NCBI GenBank assembly: GCA_030065615.1 | Contig: JASJDR010000014.1 | Location: 1 to 64,000, forward strand | Length of the DNA: 64,000 nt | From: Xenococcus sp. MO_188.B8 | GTDB taxonomy: Bacteria; Cyanobacteriota; Cyanobacteriia; Cyanobacteriales; Xenococcaceae | Direction of reading: 5' to 3' | Shown: positions 8,255-16,704 of the stretch, piece after piece | Numbering within the stretch: the stretch's first letter is position 1 | Layout: each line of letters opens with the position of its first letter | The notes under the pieces: model-generated | What the model saw: the letters and a program-made list of their open reading frames with translations, nothing else | Databases searched by the model: none | Told to the model about the DNA's origin: nothing | Translations under genes and position numbers: made by a program

Positions 8255-8869
8255 ATGGCTAGTTCCAAGACATTAAATCCAAGCTTCTTAAGAGATGCGT
8301 TTGTATCTTATGCTAAATATAGTTCTCCCAAAGAACAAGCACTCCAACAAGATGCTTTACAATGGTTGCAAAACAATATTGAATCAAATCTTGATGATGG
8401 AAAAGCAATTATCGAACAGTTCACTAGCAAATGGCGTCCGGGATGGCAGGGATTAAAAAATCCTGAAGAGTCCCCCATTGAATTCAAAAATTTACCTGGC
8501 TCCTATAAAGGCTCAAATTCAATAAATCCTCATCAAGAAGAGGCTCTAGCTTTTATCCACGAAGCAATTCCGCAAAATTTAAAAGATAGCTTTGAAAAAC
8601 GTTGGCAGATCAAGCGAAAGTTACAGGTTACTAATTCTTCTGGAACAACTTTTATGGTTAGTGAGGAAGGAATAGCTGTTTTAAAGGAACAAGATCCTGA
8701 AGGAAATGGGACAGCTTGGTATCAAGTAGAGGAAAAGCAAACTTTTTATTTACTTTCTTACGAGAAAAAAGACGATCTCTATATAGTGGTTTTAAAGGAA
8801 CCAATTAGTCCCCAAAATCGTGATACTTGGTTCGTAACTCAAGCAGATGTGGACATCTCTAAAGTTTAA
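8255..8869 (+). CDS. uncharacterised 204-residue protein
   Basis: The protein is soluble, without signal peptide or membrane helix. The first 60 residues are helical (FLRDAFVSYAKYSSPKEQALQQDALQWLQ). A Pro/Gly/Asn-rich middle follows, including HQEEALAFIHEAIP. The last 90 residues look beta-rich (TFMVSEEGIAVLKEQD, YIVVLKEPI). The arrangement suggests a helical module plus a small beta-barrel, but I do not recognise the family. It is monocistronic, followed by a near-perfect repeat hairpin at 8928. Confidence 0.6.
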   Translation: MASSKTLNPSFLRDAFVSYAKYSSPKEQALQQDALQWLQNNIESNLDDGKAIIEQFTSKWRPGWQGLKNPEESPIEFKNLPGSYKGSNSINPHQEEALAFIHEAIPQNLKDSFEKRWQIKRKLQVTNSSGTTFMVSEEGIAVLKEQDPEGNGTAWYQVEEKQTFYLLSYEKKDDLYIVVLKEPISPQNRDTWFVTQADVDISKV

Positions 8870-8927
8870 TTGCTTAGTTTTTTAATTTTTACAACGCTCT
8901 CTATTGCAATTTTAAGTTAAATTCGAA

Positions 8928-8955
8928 GTAGGGGCGATTCGTGAATCGCCCCTAC
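8928..8955. repeat. perfect 13-bp inverted repeat, GTAGGGGCGATTC type
   Basis: The two arms (GTAGGGGCGATTC and GAATCGCCCCTAC) are exact complements separated by only GT. The same word is widespread between genes in many cyanobacterial genomes, so I call it a dispersed repeat. It may also end transcription from either of the convergent genes at its sides, although no T-run follows directly. Confidence 0.85.
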
Positions 8956-9012
8956 AGATTATCGATAAATCTGATCAAAATCTGGTAAAAATATTTTAAG
9001 AAATCACCTTAG

Positions 9013-9429
9013 TTAATCCATCAAAAATGAATAAACCAAGCCTAATAATTCTAATTCGACTGCGGGAAAGGTACGAGCTTCAACAATAGGAATAAACTTG
9101 CCTCCGAGATGTTTTAGTTGTTCACGAGGAGGATCGATCGTCGTGAAACGAGCCAAATATATATCGAGCGTTAAATCTTTACTTTTGGCGATCGCTATAA
9201 ATTGTTTTTCAATCTCTAGGATATTACTAGATAGTTCTAATCGTTTCTTGATAGTGGGAATTAAGGTTTCTGGATAGTCAATAACTCGATCTTCTTCAAT
9301 ACTGTTATCAACTATTTTTGACTCAGGAGGTAAGCCATCACAATGACAAATCGAACCATTTAGGGCGAAAAATAGAATACGCGCACTGGCAGCTTGTTTG
9401 TGATATATAATTAAGCGTTTGTTGTCCAC
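9013..9429 (-). CDS. uncharacterised protein, last gene of the NafY-ferredoxin run
   Basis: This 138-residue protein starts MDNKRLIIYHKQAASARILFF and ends in VELELLGLVYSFLMD. It has an early HCD pair (ICHCDGLPPES) and a middle helical segment (RLELSSNILEIEKQFIAIAKS). No family is recognised. It is downstream of the DUF364 gene on the same strand, but 116 bp of GC-rich repeat lies between them, so operon membership is uncertain. Confidence 0.6.
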   Translation of the reverse strand: MDNKRLIIYHKQAASARILFFALNGSICHCDGLPPESKIVDNSIEEDRVIDYPETLIPTIKKRLELSSNILEIEKQFIAIAKSKDLTLDIYLARFTTIDPPREQLKHLGGKFIPIVEARTFPAVELELLGLVYSFLMD

Positions 9430-9487
9430 AGTCTTTACCTCTTTCTGTGACTACTAGGGCAGTGGATTTTACAATTTAATTTGATAT

Positions 9488-9540
9488 GCGATCTCGAAGA
9501 GATCCGCTACGCGGGGCGCGCTGATCCTGCTTTCGCAGAC
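9488..9540. repeat. palindromic repeat, same family as the one inside the IS4 transposase
   Basis: The first 21 bases (9488-9508) are identical, on the opposite strand, to 47903-47923 inside the transposase gene at 46823. The word is itself nearly self-complementary (GATCTCGAAGAGATC) and is followed by CGCGGGGCGCGC and a CTGCTTTCGCAGA hairpin. Confidence 0.75.
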
Positions 9541-9545
9541 CACAA

Positions 9546-10301
9546 TTACCTAGACAATTCTAAAACCCGATACTGAATACCCGTTTCAAAAATCCTCACC
9601 CCACCACCTTCGACAACAGTTTGTCTTAAAGCCGAGGGATTAGTTACCGCAACTCCTGCTAAGTAATCGATTCCCATATCAGCTAAATCGGGCAGCCAAG
9701 GAACAGTAGGATCCATTAAAACTAACTTGGCATTTTGTGCTAATTCTACCAAACGGGGAAAAGTTTTATTAGGAATAGAAGTCGCCGTGAGAAACACCCA
9801 ATCAGCTTCAGGTAAAATGTATTCGGCAGCAGGATCGGGCAAATCTTGGGACTTTGGTTTACGTTCAATGACCGTCATCGACACTTCTTGTTCGTAGCGA
9901 GATAAACCAGGATAACGTCCAATAACCGCTACTTTCTGCCCACAAATCAACGGAAGAAAATGCTCAAAAACAGCCAAATTAGAAAAGCCTGGAAGAGATA
10001 TTGGCTCTGCTTTGGCAGGTAAATCAGAAGTCGTATTAATCGCCGCATTAATCACTGCCATACCTACTGTGGCTTGATAATTATCCCAAGAACGAATCCA
10101 AATAGATAATTCACTCAATGGGCGATCAACTAAAGTTCCTGACCAAGGTAACGTACGGTTAGGAATAGCTGGACTCATACATAAGCCAATCCCTTCAGCA
10201 TTACATAGCGTCCAAGTTAAGCCAATAATAATTTCTCTGACTTTAGTTTCTGTTTGACTAGAATCTAATAAAAGATTGTATATTTCTCTGGGGCTAATCA
10301 T
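9546..10301 (-). CDS. DUF4213/DUF364 domain protein, putative metal-chelate handling
   Basis: The 251-residue protein shows the DUF4213 N-terminal part (ISPREIYNLLLDS, IGLTWTLC) and a DUF364 C-terminal domain with Rossmann-like elements (VAVIGRYPGL, DWVFLTATSIPNKTFPRLVE, VLMDPTVPWLPDL). The family is often annotated as putative heavy-metal chelation and occurs near metal-uptake and nitrogenase-related genes. It starts 7 bp after the ferredoxin stop, so the two are almost surely co-transcribed. A role in iron or molybdenum handling is inferred from neighbours only. Confidence 0.7.
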   Translation of the reverse strand: MISPREIYNLLLDSSQTETKVREIIIGLTWTLCNAEGIGLCMSPAIPNRTLPWSGTLVDRPLSELSIWIRSWDNYQATVGMAVINAAINTTSDLPAKAEPISLPGFSNLAVFEHFLPLICGQKVAVIGRYPGLSRYEQEVSMTVIERKPKSQDLPDPAAEYILPEADWVFLTATSIPNKTFPRLVELAQNAKLVLMDPTVPWLPDLADMGIDYLAGVAVTNPSALRQTVVEGGGVRIFETGIQYRVLELSR

Positions 10302-10308
10302 CTTTTAT

Positions 10309-10614
<306 letters not shown>

Positions 10615-10651
10615 CTAGTAAATAAGCTATATCTATATCTTTGAATCTTTA

Positions 10652-11161
10652 TTAGCTAGAATGTGCCAATTGCTCGCTACCTCTAGCTAAATTAGCCACT
10701 ACAGAGCCACCAACTTCATCATGGGGATCGAGTTCTCGAAGTTTGGCAAGAACTTGTACCACATCATCTCGTTTATCTTGCCTTAAATAAATAAAAGCTA
10801 GAGCCTTAAGACTATAGAGATAAAATCGTTTTGCTCCCGATGGATTTGACCAATCTGTAGATTGATAATTTAAAGTCTGCCAATGTTGGCTAAAATTACA
10901 CTGACGAGCAGCAAGTGCCAACCCTCCATAGACCATAGCTTCAGCTTCATTCATACGATTTTGGTAAGCATAAAACTTATAGAGAGCAAAATAGACTGCT
11001 AATTCTTGATTATCCAGTTCATAAGCTTGTTTGAGAAAAGCTTCTGCTTGGGTGGGATCATCGTAGGAGCGAGCAGCCTTTTGCAGTAAAGCATTAAGAT
11101 CGGGAGCTAAGTCAAAACCAAATGAAACCCCGTCTTCATTACGGAGATTTACAGCATTCAT
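10652..11161 (-). CDS. TPR-like helical protein of the NafY-ferredoxin run
   Basis: I chose the ATG at 11161 (MNAVNLRNEDGVSFGF); a longer frame to 11203 has no better start signal. The 169 residues are helical, with TPR-type spacing: QAEAFLKQAYELDNQELAVY, a second pair around NRMNEAEAMVYGGLALAA, and a third with ALAFIYLRQDKRDDVVQVLA ending in LRELDPHDE. This suggests a protein-protein scaffold. It lies 46 bp before the ferredoxin gene, so a partner in the same pathway is likely. Confidence 0.6.
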   Translation of the reverse strand: MNAVNLRNEDGVSFGFDLAPDLNALLQKAARSYDDPTQAEAFLKQAYELDNQELAVYFALYKFYAYQNRMNEAEAMVYGGLALAARQCNFSQHWQTLNYQSTDWSNPSGAKRFYLYSLKALAFIYLRQDKRDDVVQVLAKLRELDPHDEVGGSVVANLARGSEQLAHSS

Positions 11162-11264
11162 AATTGTGAATTGGTTTAATACTACAAGTGAAACTTTAAG
11201 CAATGAAGTCAGGATTTTAAAAGAGAATGCTACTCACAAAGGACTTATGACCGATAATTAACAA

Positions 11265-11906
11265 TTAAAAGCCTGCAAAACCCGTAGCTGCAAGATAAAT
11301 ATCATGCCAAGAAGGTTGTCTGTAGTCTTGATTAAAAGCTTGGTCAACATATCTAACTACTTGGGGAAGTTCTATACTATCTATCTCTCCTCGAAGAAAT
11401 GAATTAAGTTTGTCTTCCCAACCCTCTGGATAATCCCTAATAATTGGGTGTTTGATCGTAATCGATTGATATTCCCCTAGTTCGGAATCGACAATCATAT
11501 CAAGACTCATAACTCCTAAAGGACGAATAAAAATTCCCGTACCTGCAATTTTGAAATCAGAATTATTACTCTTTTGTCGCATTAACACTACAAAATGTGC
11601 GCCTCTGGGAATACGATAGGGTAACTGACTGGGATTATTGACTGGTTTTACTTCTACGTTATAACCTTGAGTCAAACCTGATTCTAAAGTAATGCCATCA
11701 TATTCTTGGTCAGGATGGGGTATATAGATCGTAAACTGATGTATGTCTAACCACGGGGTGTAGATCGTTTCCTCAACTTCTCCTTTCCATCGATTATAAT
11801 TTTGGCGCATTTCTTGACCAACATGACTCTCTTGGTTACAAATATTGATCAAAGAGATATTGAGGACGCACTGCTCAAATTTATTTAATGCTCCTAAAAC
11901 CTGCAT
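11265..11906 (-). CDS. uncharacterised 213-residue protein of the NafY-ferredoxin run
   Basis: ATG 11906 is preceded by AAAGGATACTATT. The N-terminal 35 residues are helical with Cys13 and Cys23. The remainder is beta-rich (FTIYIPHPDQEYDG, HFVVLMRQK, GTGIFIRPLGVMSLDMIVDSE), followed by the conserved-looking VVRYVDQAF and a Trp/His pair (PSWHDIYLAATGFAGF). I do not recognise the family. Its position between the NafY-like and TPR genes suggests a shared pathway, nothing more specific. Confidence 0.6.
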   Translation of the reverse strand: MQVLGALNKFEQCVLNISLINICNQESHVGQEMRQNYNRWKGEVEETIYTPWLDIHQFTIYIPHPDQEYDGITLESGLTQGYNVEVKPVNNPSQLPYRIPRGAHFVVLMRQKSNNSDFKIAGTGIFIRPLGVMSLDMIVDSELGEYQSITIKHPIIRDYPEGWEDKLNSFLRGEIDSIELPQVVRYVDQAFNQDYRQPSWHDIYLAATGFAGF

Positions 11907-11932
11907 AATAGTATCCTTTGTTATTTTTTCAT

Positions 11933-11984
11933 TTGTCCTTTGTCCTTAGCAACCAATGACCAACGACCAATGACCAGTTACTAA
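11933..11984. repeat. heptamer repeats (minus-oriented)
   Basis: Copies of TTTGTCCTTNG and CAATGAC/CAACGAC units (complements of GTCATTG and GTCGTTG) fill the gap between two genes of the NafY-ferredoxin run. Confidence 0.7.
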
Positions 11985-11985
11985 T

Positions 11986-12330
11986 TCAATCTTCATCTAA
12001 AGCGGGAAATGATTCTTCAATTTCCCACAACATACTTTTGTGTGCGATAAACCAACTGCGAGTTGCTGGAGTTAATTCATCCCAAACAAGATCGAGATCG
12101 ACATGGGGAGATTCGTATTGATATTTTTCACCTAGCGATCGCAAATTAACCGCGACTTCTTGAGGAATACCAAAATTTAACCAATTCACCTCAACAATTT
12201 TTCCTGATACTCCGCCACTGGGATCGTAGATCAGTTGAGCAACACGAACCAAATCAGCAAAATGGGTTGGTCTGAGTCCTGTTATCTGCTGGATTTCCCG
12301 AATCCGTTCTTTATTTTGTTTAATCTTCAT
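11986..12330 (-). CDS. uncharacterised 114-residue protein of the NafY-ferredoxin run
   Basis: This small acidic protein begins with a helical segment (KIKQNKERIREIQQITGL). Conserved-looking stretches follow: THFADLVRVAQLIYDPSGGV, VEVNWLNFGIPQEVAVNL and LVWDELTPATRSWFI. The final residues are strongly acidic. It has no signal peptide. It is transcribed after the NafY-like gene, with heptamer repeats between them. The family is not recognised. Confidence 0.55.
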   Translation of the reverse strand: MKIKQNKERIREIQQITGLRPTHFADLVRVAQLIYDPSGGVSGKIVEVNWLNFGIPQEVAVNLRSLGEKYQYESPHVDLDLVWDELTPATRSWFIAHKSMLWEIEESFPALDED

Positions 12331-12333
12331 AAT

Positions 12334-12374
12334 TTACTTTTTGTCCTTAGTAACCGATGACTAACGACTAATGA
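12334..12374. repeat. heptamer repeats (minus-oriented)
   Basis: The segment contains TTTGTCCTTAGTAACCGATGACTAACGACTAATGAC-like units, the same family as at 11933 and 15146. Confidence 0.65.
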
Positions 12375-12483
12375 CTCTTGCTGAAACCAAAAAATCAATA
12401 AAGTAGACTGAAAGCCTGACTAGAATTATTTTTCGGTCTTCTTCTTACTTCTGCCCTCTGCCTTCCCCATCAGGGGCTAATGA

Positions 12484-13215
12484 CTAACTAACAGCCGTAT
12501 AATTTTTCACCCGTTTGTTTTGCTCAACTCCTAAAATTTTGGCTAACCAAGGTGGAGGAGAGGTTATGATCGCTTTTTGTAAGTCTGCTAGTATTTCTCT
12601 TGCCGCACCTCCTTGTTCTACTTTCATGGGGTAAATATAAGCCTGGATGACTTTGGCAGCAGCCGGACCACCGATGGAAACAATATAGAGAACGGGACAA
12701 TCTTTAATTAAATTCACACGATATCTATTTTTATCTTCACTAAGATCTGCTTCCAATGCCGAGCGAACATCGATTAATCTAATTTCATCTGCTGATAGCT
12801 GATAAATTAAGTAGCGATGACAAGAACCAAAATGTCCGTCTAATTGTTCTCCCGTATTGGAAGCGACGGCAATTCTAATGGAGTTGGGCATATCTCCCTC
12901 TTGATATGGCTCGATAGGTAATTCCTGTTTGCAATAACCTTTTTCGCCCCAGAGGATGCGTACTGCTTCTTTAAAGGCTGCTATATCGCTATTATCAGCA
13001 TCTTCGCCTTCCCATTCACTATCAACTTCGTAAATATTGCCAAAGGATCTTTTTAGTTGAGTGACTGTGATATTACTAAGGGATTCTTCTGTAATCTCAT
13101 AGTCGAGATGGGTTTGCAAAGCCCCGATTAAATCCTTGACAGATATATCGGGTAATACCTTAGCTGCTAAGGCAATTCTCAGAGCGACTTCATTAGAAAT
13201 GGGTTGTTGACTCAT
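12484..13215 (-). CDS. NafY/NifX-family dinitrogenase cofactor-binding protein
   Basis: Start is taken at ATG 13215 (MSQQPISNEVALRIAL) because GGAGAAAATC precedes it; an in-frame ATG four codons upstream overlaps that ribosome-binding site. The first 55 residues match the N-terminal helical domain of NafY-type proteins. The C-terminal half is the NifX/NifB-like domain, with IRIAVASN, the hallmark DGHFGSCHRYLIY, and CPVLYIVSIGGPAAAKV. The family binds FeMo-cofactor or precursor clusters. No nif structural gene lies in this window, so its physical partner must be elsewhere. Confidence 0.8.
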   Translation of the reverse strand: MSQQPISNEVALRIALAAKVLPDISVKDLIGALQTHLDYEITEESLSNITVTQLKRSFGNIYEVDSEWEGEDADNSDIAAFKEAVRILWGEKGYCKQELPIEPYQEGDMPNSIRIAVASNTGEQLDGHFGSCHRYLIYQLSADEIRLIDVRSALEADLSEDKNRYRVNLIKDCPVLYIVSIGGPAAAKVIQAYIYPMKVEQGGAAREILADLQKAIITSPPPWLAKILGVEQNKRVKNYTAVS

Positions 13216-13250
13216 GATTTTCTCCATAAATTATTATTAGTCATTGGCGA

Positions 13251-13331
13251 GCGGCCCCGCGTCGCCGTTATCCGAAGGTGTATCCTTTAGGGCAGACGTT
13301 TATCCAGAGCACCGATCTGTTTACCCAGCTC
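13251..13331. repeat. GC-rich interspersed repeat with a 34-bp unit shared with 37 kb
   Basis: The segment includes TCCGAAGGTGTATCCTTTAG and, at 13298-13331, a 34-base unit identical to the one near 37231-37266 (it starts GTTTATCCAGAGCACCGATC). It runs into the large palindrome at 13326. Confidence 0.75.
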
Positions 13332-13382
13332 GCGCGTTCCCTTGCCCAGAACACGGAGCTGGGCAAGGGAACGCGCGAGCTG
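13326..13382. repeat. large perfect palindrome, 24-bp arms and 9-base loop
   Basis: Arm one (13326-13349) and arm two (13359-13382) are exact reverse complements; the loop is AACACGGAG. The arms contain GCGCGTTCCCTTGCCCAG. It sits between the start of the NafY-like gene and the end of pntB, both minus strand. It could fold into a very stable hairpin and end pntB transcription, or represent a dispersed palindromic element. Confidence 0.85.
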
Positions 13383-13439
13383 GTCGTTAGTAATTGGTTT
13401 TCATACGAAGGACGAATAACAAATGACTAACGACTAAAG
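13383..13439. repeat. heptamer repeats overlapping the pntB stop
   Basis: GTCGTTAGTAATTGG, ACGAAGGACGAATAAC and TGACTAACGACTAAAG units are visible. The pntB stop codon at 13434-13436 lies within the array. Confidence 0.65.
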
Positions 13440-14837
13440 TTGCTTAACTTCAGATACCAATTTGGATATAACATCCTGCGCGCTACCAAAAAGCATCGTG
13501 GTTTTATCTTTATAAAATAGTTCGTTATCTACGCCTGCAAATCCCGTTCTCATGCTGCGCTTAATGACGATCGCTTGTTGTGCCTTGTCGACATCGAGAA
13601 TCGGCATCCCGTAGATTGGGCTGCTACTATCGTTACGAGCGGCAGGATTGACAACATCATTGGCTCCAATAACCAGAGCTACATCAATGTGATCGAATTC
13701 GGAATTAATATCGTCCATATCGTATAGGCGATCATAGGGAACGTTAGCTTCGGCAAGTAATACGTTCATATGTCCTGGCATTCTGCCCGCAACAGGATGA
13801 ATGGCATATTTTACCTTGACTCCCATGTTTTCTAACTGAGAAGCTAATTCTCGAACGCCATGTTGTGCTTGAGCGACCGCCATACCGTAACCAGGAACAA
13901 TTACCACAGAGCGAGCATAGCCTAACATCATCGCTCCTTCTTCACTATCGATAGAACGGTAGGTTTTATCAATCTGAGTCCCATCTGCACCACCAACAGC
14001 ACTACTATCCCCACCAAAAGCACCAAATAGCACATTAGTAAGGGGTCGATTCATCGCTTTACACATAATTTGGGTCAAAATTAACCCCGAAGCTCCAACT
14101 AATGCCCCTGCGACGATTAGCATGTTGTTATATAAGATAAAACCTACAGCACTCGCAGCTAAACCCGAAAAAGAGTTTAACAAGGAAATAACTACAGGCA
14201 TATCCCCACCACCAATAGGTAGAACGAATAAAGCACCGAAAATTAAAGATATAACGGTTAGAGTAAGAAAAATTGCGAGATTTTCTGGTTGGATTAATAA
14301 GTAAACGCTGCCAGCTAAGAAGCTCGCCAATAACAAAGCATTGAAAGGTTGTTGAAAGGGAAAAGTCACGGGAGAACCAGAAACTAAGCCCTGTAGTTTA
14401 GCAAAGGCTAGTAAACTACCTGTGAGAGTCACTCCACCGATTAAAACGCCTAAAATAGCAATAAATGTGGCATCTAAGGGAACAGTACCCTCAGTGTTAA
14501 GTATTCGCCAGAATTCACCCACGGCAACTAAAGCCGAGGCAGCACCACCAACTCCATTGAAAATACCCACCATCTGGGGCATATCGGTCATGGCTACTTT
14601 TTGTGCTGCGATCGCGCCGATTAAAGAGCCAGCAATGATACCGACCAAAATCAATTCATAATTGAGTACGGACTGATTTAATAAAGTTGCAATAATAGCA
14701 ATTAACATGCCTCCTGCTGCCAGAAAATTACCCTGACGAGCGGTCGCTGGGGAACCTAATTTTTTTATTCCCAGAATAAACAAAGCCGCAGAAGTTAAAT
14801 AAGCAAGTTCAATTCCTGTATTTAAATATGTATTCAT
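13434..14837 (-). CDS. pntB: NAD(P) transhydrogenase subunit beta
   Basis: This 467-residue protein is the beta subunit of the proton-translocating transhydrogenase, which uses the proton gradient to reduce NADP+ with NADH. The N-terminal half has about eight membrane helices. The C-terminal NADP-binding domain III starts near residue 285, with GYGMAVAQAQHGVREL, HPVAGRMPGHMNVLLAEA, ALVIGANDVVNPAAR and GMPILDVDKAQ visible. Its ATG overlaps the pntA2 stop by one base (TAATG), giving translational coupling in a pntA1-pntA2-pntB operon. Confidence 0.95.
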   Translation of the reverse strand: MNTYLNTGIELAYLTSAALFILGIKKLGSPATARQGNFLAAGGMLIAIIATLLNQSVLNYELILVGIIAGSLIGAIAAQKVAMTDMPQMVGIFNGVGGAASALVAVGEFWRILNTEGTVPLDATFIAILGVLIGGVTLTGSLLAFAKLQGLVSGSPVTFPFQQPFNALLLASFLAGSVYLLIQPENLAIFLTLTVISLIFGALFVLPIGGGDMPVVISLLNSFSGLAASAVGFILYNNMLIVAGALVGASGLILTQIMCKAMNRPLTNVLFGAFGGDSSAVGGADGTQIDKTYRSIDSEEGAMMLGYARSVVIVPGYGMAVAQAQHGVRELASQLENMGVKVKYAIHPVAGRMPGHMNVLLAEANVPYDRLYDMDDINSEFDHIDVALVIGANDVVNPAARNDSSSPIYGMPILDVDKAQQAIVIKRSMRTGFAGVDNELFYKDKTTMLFGSAQDVISKLVSEVKQL

Positions 14838-15127
14838 TATGCCGTTTCCTTCTTCTTAAACATTTGCAGCATTCTGTCAGTTACTAAAAAACCACCTACG
14901 ACATTCACCATCGCTAACGCGATCGCAATTAAACCCAAAATAGTCGTTAAATTCCATTCGGGTACTCCAGCAATTAGTAATGCGCCAACTACAGCAATTC
15001 CAGAGATCGCATTTGCGCCAGACATTAAGGGAGTATGCAATGTTGGAGGCACCTTATTAATTACCTCGAACCCCACAAATGATGCTAGAACGAAAACGAC
15101 TAAGCCTGTAAGTAATCCTGCTTCCAT
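14837..15127 (-). CDS. pntA2: NAD(P) transhydrogenase alpha subunit, membrane part
   Basis: This 96-residue protein with three membrane helices corresponds to the C-terminal membrane domain of E. coli PntA, encoded separately as is usual in cyanobacteria and alphaproteobacteria. PPTLHTPLMSGANAISGI is the diagnostic stretch. It follows pntA1 by 80 bp filled with heptamer repeats and overlaps pntB by one base. Confidence 0.93.
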   Translation of the reverse strand: MEAGLLTGLVVFVLASFVGFEVINKVPPTLHTPLMSGANAISGIAVVGALLIAGVPEWNLTTILGLIAIALAMVNVVGGFLVTDRMLQMFKKKETA

Positions 15128-15145
15128 AAAATTGACTCCTAAATA

Positions 15146-15228
15146 TTTGTCCTTGGTCTTTCGTCTTCGTCCTTCGTTCTTAGTACCTAATGACCAAGAA
15201 CCAATGACTAATGACTAATGACTAATAA
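15146..15228. repeat. heptamer repeats overlapping the pntA1 stop
   Basis: The array is long, with TTTGTCC/TTCGTCC units followed by four or five AATGACT/AATGACC units. The last seven codons of pntA1 (LLVISH and the stop) are spelled by the repeat. Confidence 0.8.
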
Positions 15229-16359
15229 CGCTTCTTTAATTCTTTCATTGCGAATTTCTCCACCATGAGTAACGCAAGCACTACTAGTAATTTCATCTTC
15301 AAAATTTAGCTGTAGCTGACCATCCTTAGCTAAATATTGCACTAGATTTAAAAGATTTTTGGCATACATCTGGCTGGTATTAGTTGGTACCGTACCAGGT
15401 AAATTTGTCGGACTAATAATAGTGACACCTTGATAATTAATATCTTTTCCGGCTTCGCTACAGGCACAGTTACCACCGCTTTCTGATGCTAGATCGACAA
15501 TTACCGATCCTGACTTCATTTGGGCTACTGTCTCTTCCGCAATTAATAGAGGTGCAGGTTTACCTGGTACTTGAGCCGTGGTTATGACAACATCAGCTTT
15601 AGCAATATAAGGACTTAACTCCCGACGGATCAGCTCTTGAGTGTCTCCAGAAATTTGTTGAGCGTATCCTCCTTCAGCTTCAGTGGGCTCTTCGAGGTTA
15701 ATATTGATAAAATTGCCACCAACACTTTGAACTTGCTCTTTAACTGTCGGACGAATATCAAAAGCTTCTACTACCGCGCCCAATCTCCGAGCAGTCGCGA
15801 TCGCCTGTAATCCTGCCACCCCCGCACCCAACACTAACACTTTAGCTGGAGGAATTGTTCCTGCTGCGGTAGTCATCATGGGGAAAATTCGCGGTAAACT
15901 AGCTGCTGCTAGCAACACCGATTTATAACCCGCAATGTTAGCTTGAGAAGATAGGGCATCCATAGTTTGGGCACGGGTAGTACGGGGAATTAATTCCATA
16001 CTAAAGGCTGTAACTTGGCGCTGGGCAAGCTGCTGCGTTACAGTAGGCTCGCCCAAAGGATTGAGAAAACTAATCAGAGTTGCCCCTGGTCGGAGCCAAT
16101 CAATTTCTGCCCAACCATCCCGCTTACCGGGAGGCTGAACTTTAAGCAAGATATCTGCTTCTGACCAAAGTAAAGTAGAATCAGCAATTATCTTCGCTCC
16201 TGCTGTTTCGTAGGCAGCATCATCATAACCTGCACCAACACCTGCACCTGCTTCTACCAAAACTTCAAAGCCTTGTTTGACTAGACGAGATACGGTATTA
16301 GGAACTTGGGCTACGCGAAGTTCTCCTAGCTCGTTTTCTTTAGCAACTGCTATTTTCAT
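15208..16359 (-). CDS. pntA1: NAD(P) transhydrogenase alpha subunit, NAD-binding part
   Basis: The 383-residue soluble domain I binds NAD(H). The N-terminal alanine-dehydrogenase-like part (VAKENELGELRVA) and Rossmann motif GAGVAGLQAIATARRLGA are clear, as are SGSVIVDLASESGGNC and PTNLPGTVPTNTSQMYAKNL. The C-terminal residues LLVISH are encoded by the heptamer repeat at 15146, so the original stop has been replaced by one supplied by the repeat. The promoter region should lie in 16360-16700, which carries a repeated 170-bp element. Confidence 0.95.
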   Translation of the reverse strand: MKIAVAKENELGELRVAQVPNTVSRLVKQGFEVLVEAGAGVGAGYDDAAYETAGAKIIADSTLLWSEADILLKVQPPGKRDGWAEIDWLRPGATLISFLNPLGEPTVTQQLAQRQVTAFSMELIPRTTRAQTMDALSSQANIAGYKSVLLAAASLPRIFPMMTTAAGTIPPAKVLVLGAGVAGLQAIATARRLGAVVEAFDIRPTVKEQVQSVGGNFININLEEPTEAEGGYAQQISGDTQELIRRELSPYIAKADVVITTAQVPGKPAPLLIAEETVAQMKSGSVIVDLASESGGNCACSEAGKDINYQGVTIISPTNLPGTVPTNTSQMYAKNLLNLVQYLAKDGQLQLNFEDEITSSACVTHGGEIRNERIKEALLVISH

Positions 16360-16380
16360 TTAGTTCTCCTAAATTATTTA

Positions 16381-16443
16381 TTAGTCATTAGTCGTTGGTT
16401 ATTTGCAAAGAACGAAGGATGAAAGACAAATGACAAATGACTA
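16381..16443. repeat. heptamer repeats upstream of pntA1
   Basis: TTAGTCATTAGTCGTTGG, GAACGAAGGATGAAAG and ACAAATGACAAATGAC units of the same family are visible. Confidence 0.7.
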
Positions 16444-16466
16444 TTTATTTGCTGTTGGGCTAGCTT

Positions 16467-16643
16467 AGGAAATTTATACCAGACGAGTACTTAAGGGTAA
16501 GTTTTTGGGATTCGGATTAAATTGGTTAAGGTTGTACTCAAATTATTGAAACCTAGACAAGACAAGTAATTTTATTTATGTCTGGTACAGGGTACAAGTA
16601 TTTTTAACCTGAAGTGCGGGTATTTTGAGTAGGTACTGATACT
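16467..16643. repeat. about 175-bp dispersed intergenic element, copy 1
   Basis: The segment aligns over its whole length with 37363-37532, at roughly 80 percent identity by eye. Blocks such as GTTGTACTCAAATTATTGAA and GAAGTGCGGGTATTTT are identical. It is noncoding, lies upstream of pntA1 and ends with the 20-base repeat that also occurs at 18390. It includes TTGTACTCAAAT (16532-16543), a motif seen upstream of pflB. Confidence 0.75.
16624..16643. repeat. left 20-bp direct repeat of the SDR/TetR segment
   Basis: The sequence TTTGAGTAGGTACTGATACT differs at one base from TTTGAGTAGTTACTGATACT at 18390-18409. Both copies contain GTA-N8-TAC, the textbook NtcA recognition pattern. The two copies enclose the SDR and TetR genes. 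Confidence 0.75.
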
Positions 16644-16704
16644 ACTGACGAACTAAAGATTGAACTGAGACAGCAATCATGGAGTGGTATGAAATTCTTG
16701 AATT

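Noticed and set aside
13298-13382. Possible CRISPR repeat
   Set aside because: The repeated unit occurs only once here and once at 37 kb, with no regular spacer pattern; no cas gene is present.
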